Below, in pieces: positions 1-13,900 of a stretch of DNA of 64,000 nt (position 1 is its first letter; every line of letters begins with the position of its first letter). Location of the stretch: positions 13,480,936 through 13,544,935 of the forward strand of contig JANCRA010000025.1 in assembly GCA_024362935.1 (NCBI GenBank), in the 5' to 3' direction. The stretch comes from Setophaga petechia. Lineage: Eukaryota; Chordata; Aves; Passeriformes; Parulidae. The notes beneath the pieces were generated by a model. That model saw only the letters and a list, made by a program, of their open reading frames with translations, was not told the DNA's origin and ran no database searches. A program made the position numbers and the translations under genes.

Positions 1-3000
1 GGATATCATGGTGGTGGTATAATTTACTGCCCTGGACAATTTGGTTTTGAAATTGCTAAGTACTCTGGAAGACATCTGAAGTTTCTGATTGTGGTGTACA
101 CTTGCCTTGTCATGTGATTCTATCAATAACTGTTTAAGCAGAGAAGAGAAACTCTCAAAAGAGAAATAAGAGAGAATATTATATTGTTTTATTTCAATAT
201 ATTTGCTGATTGCATTGTTTTGACTGCATCTTTTCAGTTGATTTTTTTTGATCTGCCCATGAATTAGTTATTGCCATATATTCTATAAGTAGAATTTGTG
301 TCATTGTTCAACACTCATCATTGGACTATGAGACTTAACAACATTTTCAGTTTCTCCTCTTTGACATTTTTAGGATAAATATGTTTTTGCAGTGGCTTGG
401 TTTCTCATGCAGTCAAAACTGCTGTCAGAGCTACCCAGGCAGCTCATCCCTGCTTTGTGACGTCTCAATAACTGAAAACTGTAATTTAAAATAGGGATAA
501 GGTCACTAAATTAACATAGTTAGTAAAATAAAGTGGATTGTTTGCAGATAATCTCAGAATTTTATATGTAAAGGATCCTCTTTTAAAAAAGGTTAGAAAA
601 TGGGAAATATCTTAAAATATGATTTCAGATTTAAAAATTATTAGATGACTGATCAACTGACATTTTGCCATTCTTCCAGAGAATACTGCAGCTTTCACAG
701 CTCTTAGAGCATAAATCTGAAAGGCTACACAAGGCTTCAAGATTTCTCTAAGAAAGAAAGCCATGAATAATAAAGGGCAGGCCCCTCTTTTGATTTATTT
801 CTGAAATGTAATATATTTAATGAAATTCCACAATACCTATTGCAACTGGAGTGACTTACTTCCTCATTTGATTTTATTTTTTATAGACTAGGAGTGTTAG
901 TCACTATAATAAAAATGAAATGTGTAATTTCTGACTAAAGAAGTTTAGCATGTTTATGTTGCTAGCAACATGTGTTTGCGTGGAAAAACTTGTTGAAAGC
1001 TGACCCCATACTGGGAAAATTGCTAATCTCCAAACAGAATCCTAAACAACTTAATACAAATATTTTACTGCATTTATTTGTGAGGTCATCTTGCACATTC
1101 TGAGACAGTATTTCATTGCATATTGGCAATGTGAATGGCTTGTGCCTCCAAAATGTTTTGTTTCCCAAGGAATCTTCTCATCCCTACACCCTGCCATGGT
1201 TGTCTCATTTAATGTTTTCTCAAATGAACATGTCAAGTTCAGCCTTTCTTTTTTGAGTTTCTTTGATGAATTGTAAAAATCTCTTTCAGCCTTCCAGCAC
1301 TGAGTGAAATCCTGGCTTTGATTGAAATTGGTGGCAGATATACAGAGTTCCACAGAGTCATGGCTTCCTCACCTGAATGTATTAATTTTATATTCATGAA
1401 CAATTCTAAAACCAATAATGATCTCTTATGTCTCAAAGGTGTGATGGCTCAATTTATCATCTTTAAATATCTGAACAGTTTTGGATGAAGTAGATGTGAA
1501 GTATTATTCTTAATACTTAAGTGGATATGTTAAAAATATGTCCCAATTTCTTTGCATTTACCTAAAGGAGTGTGATAATAAAGTCTCACAGCCATGGTGA
1601 ACCTTCACTTATCCCATCTTCCCAAGGCATCTTCCTGGGGAATCTGGCTGCTGATGTCTCCTCACTGGGTGAAAAACTGGCTGTATGGCTTGCCCCATTC
1701 TACTTTCTTTCCTTTCTGTATTCCCTTGTTTTCATATTTTGTGAAGTGATTCTTTATAAAGAAACATTATTCAGTGGTGTGTCATGAAATGCCTTGACTA
1801 CTGAATCTGAATCCAGGTGAGGACTTAATGTGCTGTTAATATAATTAGCAACAGCACATTTTACCCAATGTTTGTTTAGTTCTATACTGGCATTTAACAC
1901 TTGCTACATCATTGATGTGGTATTTCTATGAAATTAGCTAAAAAATATTACAGATATAAAATAATGCTCCACTGGCCTGGTAGATGGACATGGAGCTAAG
2001 CAGGTTTAGCACACTGGGGTTGCAGTGGTTTTAGGGCTGGTCCCTTTCTTGTAGAACATTAAGGCTGGCTGTAGATCTCACACTTTAATTGTCTTTGAGC
2101 AGAGCTGTTTACATGAAGGCCCAAAATGGAATTGTTTTCATGTGCTTCTCCTTTGTTGCATATTAAGATTTAATTAGCAAAAAAGATCCTATTACTTCAA
2201 CACTAAAAGTGAGACTAGCTAAGGGACCTCCTAAATGTAAAATTAAATGCACAGTCAACCTTTAAGCTGGTTACAATGCTGGTACCTAAATATTGTTCTA
2301 GCTCCTATCATAAACTCTGATTTGATTGATTTTGAAATGTTTTTACCCAGAATGTCTGGCACAACTTGTTTTTGTGAGTAAGCTGAAGTCAAAATATCTG
2401 AACTAAAGAGACAACTGCTCCCAACAAGCTTTATTTGGGGTTTTCTTTGGTTCAAGTGTCCTTTCTTCAGAATGGGAACTGAGCTGGAATCCAAGTTGAA
2501 CTTAAACCAAGAAAAACAATTCTCTAAGTGTACTTTAATCCCCCATAAATATTCTCATGGCTCTGAGGACTGTCCTTCAGAGGAATCTGTTTCTGAAGGA
2601 ATAGAAGGCTTTTCCCCTATGGTACTAGAAATTGTGAGTGCAGAACAAAAAGGTAGATGGAGCACAGACATACACAGGAAAATACAGTATTTTAGTCACT
2701 TTTTGTTTTGGGAGAGAGGCATGAAGCCATAATTAGATGAAAGTTTTCCCAGTGGGATACATAAGGAAGGGCAAATGAAAGGGCTCTTGGTATCTGCAGC
2801 TTTAAGGATGCCTTGACTATTTATTACAACTATTGCCACAGCAGTGAAAAAGGCTTTTGGTAATGTTGACTCTTGACTATTTTTTCCACTTAGCTTTGGT
2901 TGCTAAGTCCTGTTTCTATACATGACATCTTCCTGGTTGGTTTTGTATGATGATGTCTCAGCAGCAATATTTCATCATGGACACTTGTTATGGTATTTAT

Positions 3001-4288
3001 CTATTAATATAGCAATGGGCATCTCACACATCCCTGTTTTAAATTTGGTTCTCCAATCATGCTTTGAGAACATATACTAAGGTTGCTGGGATGTTATAAG
3101 GCATACAGCTGAACTTTTCTGACAGCAAACAAAATATATTTGATCCAGCTTGCAGTAAAATTTGAGATATATAACTAAAATTTTGATTATGCTTGCTCTT
3201 GCAGCTTCTAATTCAGAAACTCTCTTTGTTAGAGAGAATCACACAAGTGATTTGGTGATTTGTTTTTATGGTTTAGGAACAGGATATCTCTTGAGAGGAT
3301 TAGGTTTTGCAACAGTTTCAAGCAGTCTGCAAATGAAAGAGGATTTCTTTGGTCTGTGTTATTATTTATTGCAACATTTTCTAGAAACATTACTTGAAAT
3401 AAAACTTGCCTTTTGGAAAACTTAAATTTTCTTTCAAAAAACCTGTTACCAGTGTTTTGCTTTCTTTGGAAGGGAAAGAAAAATATTTAATTTTGAGTCA
3501 GGTTAATCTGAAACAAAATTTTTCATAGCGTTGAACCATACAGGAACATCTTCCTTTGCTGTTGATTTCCTGAGCTGATTTAATGCCTCACAAGAGAAAT
3601 AGCTGAAGTATCTGCTGCCTCTCTGCTCTGCAGGGATTAGCCTTGGTCTACAACACACTCACAGCCTGTTCTCTGCTTGTGCATCCATCACGGGAGATCT
3701 GATCTCTGGAATGTGACAGGAAACACCACAAACACATCTAAGGTTGCAAGAGTTCCCTCTAATATAATTTTAAACTTAAAAGAGTTTTATTTCCAATGGT
3801 TACTGGCAAACATAAATAGTGCAACAATTCTGAACATTTTTTCCCATCTTCAAACAATTGCTGGAAATATTTATTTATTAAAACCATAACCTTCAGCATG
3901 TTTTAGGTACAACAGTGCTGGAGTGGTGGCTCTTGTTTGTCATTCTGAGTGGACAGGTATGGAAAAAAATGCAAGAGGAATTGAAATCTTGCAACATGGA
4001 ATAGAATACTTATTAGAAAACTATAAATATAATTCAAATTCCTTTGACCACCATGCCTTGGCAGGTAGTCTGCAATTTCTGAAGCACACAATTGCTGTCA
4101 GTGTATTGATTTTTGTGGTTGGTTCACTGACTAGATACTCGTGGGACTTTTCTCTTTCCTCAGATATTTGCCAATAATATTTTCGTAGTATATTAATTAG
4201 ATTCTCCCATTTGTTTGAGTCTTTACCTGTGTTGCTGGGACAGCTCTAAAGCTTTTTCACTAGGCAACAAAAAGAAAATGGATGAAAA
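1..4288. other. Non-coding unique sequence, no gene seen
   Basis: AT-rich sequence with short open frames only (none over about 100 codons) and no recognisable domain, exon or repeat. The frames show no shared frame, splice-bounded structure or protein similarity that I recognise. Intergenic or intronic DNA is the simplest reading. Ancient, heavily decayed repeats could be hidden here. Confidence 0.6.
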
Positions 4289-4624
4289 CTCCTCATTTGC
4301 TCTCTACAGCTCCCTGAAAGGAGGCTGTAGCCAGGTGAGGGTCAAGCTCTTATCCCAGGCACCAGCACCAGGACAGGAGGACAGAGCCTCAAGCTGTGCC
4401 AGGGGAAGCTCAGGCTGGACATCAGGAGCAAAAACTTCATGGGAAAGGCTTCTTGAGTCTTGGAATGGACTTTCCAGGGAGGCAGAGTAGCCACCATCCC
4501 TGGAGGTGCTCAAGGAACAGCTGGATGTGGCACTCAGTGCCAAGGTCTTGTTGACAAAGTGGTACTTGAAGATTGGGCTCGATTTCCAAGGTCTTTTCCA
4601 ACATAAATGATTCTGTGATTCTGT
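4289..4624 (+). repeat. CR1 LINE 3' end, 5'-truncated
   Basis: The sequence follows the last part of a bird CR1 retrotransposon: a segment reading 'tctctacagctccctgaaag', then 'caagctgtgccagggga', then the conserved 'accatccctggaggtgctca', and finally the 3' tail 'gattctgtgattctgt' near 4609-4624. CR1 copies are usually 5'-truncated by incomplete reverse transcription and lack a poly(A) tail, which fits. Only the last stretch of the reverse-transcriptase frame plus the 3' UTR remains, and it is not coding. The frames antisense to it (up to 116 codons) are shadows of the repeat. Confidence 0.9.
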
Positions 4625-7600
4625 AATTGCCTGAGAATACATTCTCCTCTGCATTTTGAGGTCTGTTTATTAGCTCTGGCCTGAAATGAAAAATGCTGAC
4701 CCAACACTGGAAATGCATTCAAGATTTGCTTGGGGTTAAACCCACTTGATATTCAAGGGGGGAATGTTGAGCCTGCCATGATGCATTTTCCTGCTGTGTG
4801 CATCCACAGCTGGGGAAAGCTCACTGTCCCTGACTCAGGTAAAGTTCCTGTCTCAATTAAATCCATGATTTCTGCCTGCTGTTGTCATGCTGCAGCACCA
4901 CTGTCCCACTCATAAAAGATGTCCTGTGGTCCTTTTCAAGCAGGCCAGGCTCACCTGCTGCAGGGACAGGTGGGATTAAAGCAGCCTTATTTGGGCTCAA
5001 GGAGACAGATTTGAGGAGAATATGTGACAGCTGCCAGCTGATCCCAGCACCAGCCAGTCCAGGCCCAGACATGCATAACCTCCATGTTTAAAGAGCAAAG
5101 GCTGCAAGTAGGATGGCTCCCTCCCTGAAGCAGACAAACCATTTAAAATTACTTTTGCACACTACAGTATTCCTGAGTTCTATATTTGTGTATACAGTTA
5201 TGCATTTGTCAAGTTTCCATATCTTTCTTTGGTCTTGTATGCATTTCACTACTGCTTTACATTTGTGCTGTGTTGGCTGTCCTGCTTCCTGCCAGCACAA
5301 AGTGTGTCCTGTGCACTTGTTTTAACACAGCTCTATGCCATGTGATTCTTTGCATAGAATTTTAATTTTCCAGTTTTCTTGTGTGTGCTCTTCTTGAACA
5401 TTTCCCACTATCATGGTGACCTGATTCCACCCTCAGTGAACTAGATTCCTTTGTAAAACTAGAATTTGGGGCCCAGGACTGTATTCTTTTCCAAACAGGT
5501 TATTTGGAAAGGAAGAACTTTTTCTGTCTCCATAAAAACTTAAGAAAAGCAGAACAAACAAACAAAGAACCTCTTCAATCCACAGACAAGAAATTCTTTA
5601 GTGCTTGTATATGTTATGCAAAGATCAGATTTAATTTAGATATTTGGAATCAGAACATCATCTTTCAAAATAGTTTAGAAACAATTTCTACTTTGGTATC
5701 ACAGCTCTCCAAATATTCAGATTGACCAGGAACACCTGAGAGTGGATGCTTTTAGTTTGAACAAAAGAGATTGAATTGTTAGCCCTCCTCCTGAGAAGGA
5801 CAATTGACAGGTCTGTTAAACCAAGCCAAGCAGGCACAAAGAGGGAGATTTTTCAAGTTGCCTAAAAGATCTGGAGTCCCAGAATGGGTGGCTTTGAAAA
5901 ACCCATCTTAAAAGGTGTCAAAATAAAAAAGAAGAAGGGAAAGGAAAAAGAATTGTGTGAGCATCTCAGTAATCTAGTTCTTCAGGCTTCACCTTTATAT
6001 TCCTGACATTCTTGACATGTTTTCTGTCAGACCAGCTGTGCAGCAGGACAGTTGGCACAGGAGGTGAAGGAGAATCCCCCAGTGGAGCCTCCTCTGGCTC
6101 AGCCTCTCCCCCTCCTGTTTCCTAGCTGGGACTGGAGCTGTTGCATTGCAGAAGCTCCCTCAATGTTCCATTATTAATTTGTGTGCAGAGTTCTAATTAC
6201 AATTTACCCAAATGTTTTTCCATTTTCCATCTATCATGTTCTGAGTCTATAAAAGAGTGGGTGAGAAGACTTGTCAGTAAGTCACACCTCTTCCATTTTT
6301 TAAGCTGTATTTTTAGTTGACTGACTCAGATGGACTTTTGCTGTCAGAATATCAAAAAAGCCTTACCCAGCATGTGTGTCTCCTTCCATGATCAGTCATT
6401 TGGAATTTGGGATTTGAGTTCACGAAGGGATGTATTTGTATCCTCAATTTACTGATTTATTTCTGCTTAGACATTGTTTCAGCCTCCTGAAGGCTGAGGG
6501 TAGATTCCTGTGGGTTTGAATGTGACTTACTAAATTCTTACCAGTTGCTTCTTCCTGTAGTTCCAGTAGTGAGCATCTGCATTTTGTTGCCTGATTGCTG
6601 TTGATCCATAACCTGAAATTTAGTTCTAATTATATTGCATGTACTGATGAGTCTGTGGTCTCTGCAATGGCAGAAAACTTTTTTTATCTGGGATGGTAAA
6701 AGAACTTGGAATTGCAATAGGATATGGAAGAGATCTGTTGCTGTTTGTTTGGTTTCTCTCATGATTCCTCCATATCTAGCACTTTAAACACTTCTACTTG
6801 CTTCTCATTTTTTCATTAGTATTGTGTTCTTAATAATGATGTGTAATGGAAAAACATCTGTAAATTTTTTTTTTTTAGTAATAATATTTTTTCTTATCTG
6901 TTTCTTCCCTGCTTGCATATACCCACAGTCACTGTGCATTTTTACACCCACCTGCATACAGCAATTGCACCTGCATAAGCACACACAATTCTTTTTGTGG
7001 AAGATGGAACTGCCAGAAATTCTTCCTTATCCTTTTCATGTCAGTCATTCCACAGAACAGTGTACCATCTTTTCCCAAGATGTATTCTAAAAAGCTGCTT
7101 CAAGTTCAAAGCCCAGCCTTGAACACCCTGGAGCTGCAAAAACTCTGTTTCTGATCTGAAAATTTGCAGTTTTATGTGGTCATCAAGACAGAGGCTCAGG
7201 GTGAGTCTGTGGTGTGAGGAATTGCTGCTTCCCAACGTGTATGTCAGTCTTCATTTCAGTCACTTCCATTATGGTCAGAGTGCTTAAAATATAAACATCC
7301 CCAACAGGAAACAATTCATTCCTCATTGATCTTTCCTGGCAGCTTGCTTCCTCCCTCCAGTGGAGTGGAGCAGTGCACCTTTGGGCTTTCCTGCCACACA
7401 GCTGGCTATTTCAAACCAGCATTGACTTGGCTGAGGCTTTATGGAGCCTCTCCACCGTGGGGAGTTAAGGCCTGAGTGTTTCATGTCTCCTCAGTGGTTG
7501 TCACAAAGAGGAACAAAACACTTCTTGAGAGATTGCAGGGACAGCCCTGACCCAGCTGTCCCAGAGAAGGCAGCAGGAGCTGTGCAATATCACTGCACCA

Positions 7601-8174
7601 GCTTTGTTCCTTTGATCTAATCTTTTCAAGGCCTCTTATGGGAGCCAGTGAAATTCCCCCTTTCCTCTTGTTCTGTCTGTGCTGTCAAAGCTGCAGTGAA
7701 TTTCTGCCCAGCTCTGTTCTCTCTCCTCTATGTATGCTTTTTCTTGCATTCACATGTGCTAAGAAATGCCTGTTACTAAAGCCTTTGAGGTTATCTTTGT
7801 TTCTTCAAGCACACACCAGCTTTGATGTCCAGGAAAACATGAAAGTGCAAGTCCACTTGCTGCCTTCTGTGGCACAGTGTGGAAAGTAGCAAAAGAACTG
7901 AAAATCAGGGTGAAGAAACCTGCTTTCAGTTCTCTGCTTCTAGGAATCACAGAAGATCACTGGAGTGACCTTGAGAAGGGTGTTACCTGCAGAACCTGAC
8001 TCATTGCTGAGCTGAAAAGGGCACAGGTGTTGACTTGGCCAGTACAGGTTGCTCTCCTTAGAGCAAATCACCTCTAAGAGGGTGTACCTGTGCAGGGCAG
8101 GGAGCCCAGAGTGTCGTGGTGAGGCTCTGAGGGCTGCCCAGGTGTTCTTCATTACCCCTCATTAGGGCTGTGAA
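4625..8174. other. Non-coding unique sequence
   Basis: No coding exon, RNA gene or clear repeat recognised. The GC content is somewhat higher around 4.8-5.1, 6.0-6.1 and 7.3-7.6 kb, but no CpG enrichment or known repeat core could be identified there. Two AGGTGTT half-sites lie at 8025-8031 and 8140-8146 near the right edge. Confidence 0.55.
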
Positions 8175-8321
8175 GGAGCCCCGCCCTGCTGGGGCAGGCT
8201 GGGACATAAAGAGGGGCTCCCTTGAGGAGGAAGGGTCTCCTCAAGGCTGAATTTACTTTTGTTCAGACTGATACTGCTGAGGAAAAGCTCCTGATTCCTC
8301 TGCACGAGCAGCCATGTGAGT
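8175..8321 (+). promoter_or_regulatory. Candidate promoter-like locus with nested inverted repeats
   Basis: In order, this stretch holds a GC-box-like ccccgccc (8179-8186), a TATA-like cataaa (8205-8210), an inverted repeat with perfect 10-bp arms (8220-8229 and 8237-8246, 7-nt loop), and a strong splice-donor-like GTGAGT at 8316-8321 that overlaps an ATG at 8314-8316. A start about 25-30 bp after the TATA-like site would give a first exon of roughly 80 bp. An outer inverted repeat (8175-8182 with 8213-8220) encloses the GC box. The layout resembles a small TATA promoter with a short first exon, but no downstream exon was recognised, so this could be chance. The order of sites is seen; the function is inferred. 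Confidence 0.2.
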
Positions 8322-10221
8322 ACAACACCTGACCAGCCTGTATTTCTTTTATTAAGATTGCTGATGCCTGTTAGCCATGGTTGCATCCATGTATGTGTGG
8401 TTTATGGACAGCCTGTGTTTTTCCTATGTAGTTTTTCCCTTTCTGAGTGTTCCTTTGCACAATGAGTGCTGAGAGCACAGCTGCTCGTGCATGCAGTGAA
8501 TGGCTGGGGGAGAGGGCACTGCACACACTGCTGAACACACAGCTTGGTTTGCTGCTATCTAGTGCCTCTTGCAGCCTGTGTTGAGCAATCTTTAGTGTGC
8601 TTGGTTGGGAGAGCTGTGACTATCAAAAGGTAGCACTAATAAGTGCATCTGACCTGAAAATGTACTATAAACTGCAGGGCAGTGTATCTAGTATAGCCAA
8701 TTTTAATTAAATTCTGCTCAAAAGCTCTGTAGTTTGTTAAAATGACAAGATGCCAAATTGTCGACTTGCCAGTCAAGCTAAAAGGGTTTCCATCTAACAG
8801 AGTGGACTGGTTTGAAAAACATGATTTATTAAAATTCAGCACCTTTGAATAATTATGTACTAAATGTGTCTGCCCTGTGGAGCAACAGCACAATGGATGG
8901 AGTTGTGCCTGGCAGAGAGAAGCTTCCTGGGCAATAAAGAGGCTGTGAGATGAGTACAGTTTGTGCATTAGGTGTGCAGAGGGCAAGCAGGGGATACACA
9001 GTGGCTTGGCTGCAGGACCATCATTATGTGGGTCTCTGCTGGTGTAAAAGAGTCTTTTCATCCTGTAGGTTTTGTGATTTGTCATAGAAAACAGGGATTT
9101 TAGGCCATTTGAGATCACAGCTACCTGATGTTTCTTGTTAAGTCATTGATGTGGCTAAATCTGTGTACATCTAAGGTAATGAGGTGCAGGTGTCTCTATT
9201 GTAGATGCAGCTTAATTGTGGTGTGAAACTGCAAGTTGAGTCCATTACCAAATATTTTAAGTTTGCTTATTAAGCTCTATGCAAAATGCTATTATAACTG
9301 TTTTACAAAGAAAACATTCAACACCATGTCTGCGTTAAATTAACCCATTAATAACTGTGAAATTCTTTCTGTCTTGCTTTTCCAAAATCAGGGTCATTCA
9401 CAGGTTCCATGTTAAATGTGGTATTCAGAACTCTAAACATTTTGATGTGTTTTATCCTTACTTGATGAAGAATAATATTGATAATCTCAAGAAGAATGGG
9501 CTCTGGATATCGATAACTCAGAAATAAAAGAGGAAAATGTCCTGGTGTATTTTGATAACAACTTTTGCTGACAATGTTTTGTGTAAAGAATATTCTCAGA
9601 TTTGGATGATTCTACTGTTCATCTGACTGAAAGGAAAGCAAACTAGCAGAGGTGAACAGGAAGGCTTTGCTGTAGCAGAGAAATGTCTTTGATGTCCTTG
9701 ATTTCTGACTGGCACCATAAATGCTGGACCCTTTTTTCTTCAACAGTACAAACACCAGGCTGTTTTCAGGGCTTTGGTCTGGAAGTGCTGCTCAAACAGC
9801 TTCAGGCTATAAAGAACATCTTAAAGGTGTCAGCCTGCTTGGCATAAGAAAGGTAGAGCCATCACAGCTCTGCAAAAAATGAAATTTGGAACAAACCAGG
9901 AGCAATATATGTTGAATTTGCCTTGGCATTTATTGAATCCATTGATTTCCTGCTTGTGACAAGTAGGAGCGTTTTATATTTTTTCCATTTAAAAAAAAAA
10001 AATCTGTTTCTATGTTTAAATTGAAAAAAACCCAAAACTGGGAATGCTTAAGGTAATGAAGCTGTTTCAGTTTGCAAACTGCAGCATTTTCACCAAGGTA
10101 CACCTTGATTGCACAATATTATTGGGTCTCACTCCTTGTGTTTGAAAACAAGTCAGATTCTCATATGAGCTGTGATCCTTGCATGAACTGTTCATGGCTA
10201 TAGGTGGTTCCTTGCTCTCCA

Positions 10222-10307
10222 AGGTGTTGGAGACTTGTTACCATCTCCCAGAAGGGAACATTTAGGTGTTCAACACCTGAGGAGTGCAGCAGAGGTTGTC
10301 AGGTGTT
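10222..10307. promoter_or_regulatory. Cluster of four AGGTGTT (T-box half-site-like) motifs
   Basis: AGGTGTT occurs at 10222-10228, 10264-10270 and 10301-10307 on the plus strand, and at 10272-10278 on the minus strand. The middle two form a 15-bp interrupted palindrome, AGGTGTT-C-AACACCT. T-box factors bind AGGTGTGA-like half-sites, usually as pairs, and ZEB/SNAI-type factors bind the overlapping CAGGTG core where present. About eight copies of this 7-mer are expected by chance across 64 kb on both strands, so four in 86 bp is dense. The sequence cannot show that the site is bound. Confidence 0.25.
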
Positions 10308-10932
10308 TTTCTAGAACAGTGCAACCACATTAGAATGTGCTGCAATCTCGAAGAAATGCTGAACAAAAAATGATGTTCAGGATGTTGGGACTATGGAGAG
10401 GCTGAATATTGCAGGGCTTTTGTTTTCTTTGAAGATAATAGGCAAATAAAAGCAAAACTGTGGTTCAATTATCATTTGTGGACCTTGCCAGGGAGGTGCA
10501 CTTGCATTTTTCTTGCCTTTACTTAGGTATTTCTGGCACACCTCTCGTGCAGATCAGGGTGAAGGATAAACCTGCAGGAGAGCCATGGCTGGTTTGCAGT
10601 GGAGCTGAGATAGATGGGAATTGTCCAAGGGTGAGGAGCTGAGTGAGCAGACTGCCTCTTTGTACCCCAGCATGTGCTTAAAAATTGGCATTGAGCCTGA
10701 TGAACGTAGCTGGAAAACCACAGCATTCAACCTATTTATGGTCATGAGTTGTGCTTCTTTGCAAGGTTTGGGATGGCAACCTCTCCAACTCTGGGAAATG
10801 CATTCCTCTCTTGTAAATCATTCTTTTGGCTGGATAGAATCAGCTTCACGTGTTGTCTTTCAGTGCTGCTACAAATACTCTCTTCTCTCTGAACTGAGGT
10901 GGGGAAGGCTTCAGGGATGGATGAAATACAGA

Positions 10933-10957
10933 TTTTTTTTTTTTTTAATTTTTTTTT
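10933..10957. repeat. Poly(T) tract
   Basis: A run of 14 T, then two A, then 9 T. Simple low-complexity sequence; it inflates a lysine-rich or phenylalanine-rich false reading frame on either strand. Confidence 0.9.
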
Positions 10958-13900
10958 CTTTATCTCTTCCCTGCTTCTTATGCCAATGATTCAGAGATAT
11001 CCAGGAGCAGTTGAGTCTAAACCAGTGTAGGAAGCCAGAGTGCTCTTAAAAAATGCAAGAAACCTTAGCAATCAAATTTTTTGTTTATCTGCTCCACAGA
11101 AAAATGGTGGTTTCCCTGCCACTTAGCAAAAATTCAACAGAAGAGTGCTGCACTGAGGTCTTCTAAAAGCAAAGGAGTCTTAAGTAATAAAAATATGCCC
11201 AAGGGCATTTACTATTACCGTAAGAAATATTATCATAAATAACCAGCACTATAAATGACATTTGGGAAATGAATTATCAAAGTACTTTGTGCAGTGTGCA
11301 TTGTGCTTGCTTTTGTGTTAGTGCCATTTGTTACTTAATAGATAAGAAAATTCAGGAATTTCCCCCATTTCATGATGGAAAAGATGAGAAATGGCAATTT
11401 AATGTATAAATTTAGTATCTGAAAGCTATAGTTTGGTCACACAGACAAAGAAGTTCAGTGACTTCTGTGGAGTTGTACTTAGTTTCCAGCTGATGTTGAA
11501 AACATGATAAAAATGGTCAAAAAAATGAAGGTTTTGTGCAATGTAAGTAATTGAAAAATGACAGATGAAAAAGCAAAAATAAATGTTTTGGAACCTGAAA
11601 AACTTTTGGAATTTAAAAGACTGCATTGTATGTATGGAAGACTTAATATTTTTTAGAGTAAATGCTTTTTTAAAATTTAATGACAAGCTGAAACATTCTG
11701 AACACAAGTATTTCAGCATCATCTTTTTTTTTTTTTTAATTCTTTCTGCCATTGAGATTTGGGATGGCTTGGTGTTTTAATCCAATCATTCATTGAATAT
11801 TTTACCACAAACTGGCTCTACCTTGATCTTCTATCATGTCTTTCTCATCTCACAAAAACCAGAATTAGTTTTCCCACTTGTGGACAGAGCTCACATGAGA
11901 ATGTACCTTAGTCTTGGCCTTGTAGCTGAATAAATGTGAACCTTTCATCTCTTGAAGGGAAGATGAACATAATGAGATGACACCTAAAAATCGGTGATTT
12001 GGACCTTGTTTTCATGTTGCATGCATTCCTCAAGAAGCCAGTTCCTGTGTTCAGTAATGTGTTACCATTGGATGATTAGAAAAAATCTGGTGCCTAGAAA
12101 GAGAGAATATAATATCACTCTGAAATTTGGTAGGAGTATTAAACCCCCTTTCACTTTAAGGAATGATGGGCATATGAAATAGAGCAGAAATTTGAAAGTA
12201 AAATAGCTGGTCACTGGTATCATGCAGCCACACACAAACTGGTGTTATCAGATGCAGTTTTGAGGAAAACATTAGAGAATTTTTTAAATGAAAGAAATGC
12301 TATCATTTCAGAGGAAAGCAACAATCTTATGATAGTAAATACAACTGTACTTTGGAAGTCTGCTGTTGCAGAATATTGGGTTTGGGTCTTCTCAGTGGAT
12401 TTTGGGGTATTTTTCTGTCTTTTTGCCTTTTTTTAGAAATACTGATATCAGCTATTTAGATAACTGGAGAACTTGTTAGCACCACCTATTGGATGAGAAA
12501 TTTTCCTTAAATCTAAATAGCTCCTGTTAATTTCTGTACAAAAAAAAAAAGCACAGTGTATCTATTTGAAGCTGAAATATCTCCAAGCAGTCAGCTTTCA
12601 AAAGGGCATTTTGTTTTGTCAGTGTTTCAATAAATACAGTAATTTAATAATCAGTTGTGGGGATGGAGAAATTTCAGTGTTTTGTTGCTGCAGCATGAGG
12701 GCTTTTGTATGCTGGGAGTGTACCTAAAGCTGCTGGTTGTTTAGAGGCTGAGCACACTAATACTACAGCTGTCACTCTGGGGACAGGAGGAAGTGCTAGC
12801 AGCTCCAGGCATCCATTATTTTTTATCAAAATTTGCTTTTTGTTCAACCATTTGTACTCTTCTTCTCAATAAATAAAAGGTGTTCAAGGAGGGGTGGAAC
12901 AAACAAGAGCACCCTCCTGCCTGAGCTGTTTTCTTTGACAAACCCTTACACTGAGCTAAAGCTTCAGCTCTGCAGTGACTATATTTAAAACAGAGCTATG
13001 CTTTTCACTGCTTTTTAAAAATAGATTATTTATCCTTCCATATACACGAACACAACTGACTCGACAGGCAGAGAGAATAGTTACTTAATTCCACTCCTAC
13101 TCTCTTGTTTCTTCCCTATTAACATTATCTCCTTGGTAACACATCCCATGAATTGTGTCTATGATATCCAGCTACTGCAGCTTTAGTGTCTTGCTACTTA
13201 AATCTATTTGGATTTTCTCTCTGAGGTCCCACCCCAAATGCTGGAAATTGTTTAAATTGTCTTTCCTGAGTGTGTTCAGGGGTATTTTTGTGTCCATTGA
13301 CCCCAGGTGTAACACGACCCCTTCCACTGAAATGAATGACAGGAGCTTTATTGAGCCTGGATTTCTCAGGTTTTCTTTCTTACAATCCTGTTGAGCCTAT
13401 TGCAATATCTACAACTGCTCAGATGTATATCTTTAGTACAGTTAGTAATATCTCACCCAAATATGTGTTTGTGTATAAACTTAAAAGGATAGACTGTCAT
13501 CTCTTTTCCCCTGCATTGCTCTTGCACAAGAGCCCACAGCCTTTTGTTTTAAATATTTGATAATGTGTAATCAGAATCCATCTGAGCCTCAAGCATTACC
13601 ACTTTTAATATCAATTATATTCTCCTTTGAAGGGGGCTGATCAGACATGTTTATATATAATTTTTTGAGAATTAGAGAGTGTGCTTTATTTCTTAAATGT
13701 GTGCATTGTGTATAGGGCTCCTCACAGCTGCTGAACAGCTGGTTAACTATTTGGGATGGGATAATATTGATCTCTCCAAATCTGTACATTGACTTTGACA
13801 CAAGGCTACTTGAAATTATTGGTTTCAGTGTCAAAGACAGAACCTCTTTAACTTCTGTGGCTGAATAAAATGAATTTGCATCCTGGAGCTCTTTCTCTTT

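Noticed and set aside
7944..7980. Possible CR1 3' tail in reverse ('aatcacagaagatcac')
   Set aside because: The sequence next to it does not continue into CR1.
8636..9118. Open frame of 160 codons, minus strand, in AT-rich DNA
   Set aside because: About two frames this long are expected by chance in six frames of 64 kb (rough estimate), and the translation has no recognisable family features.
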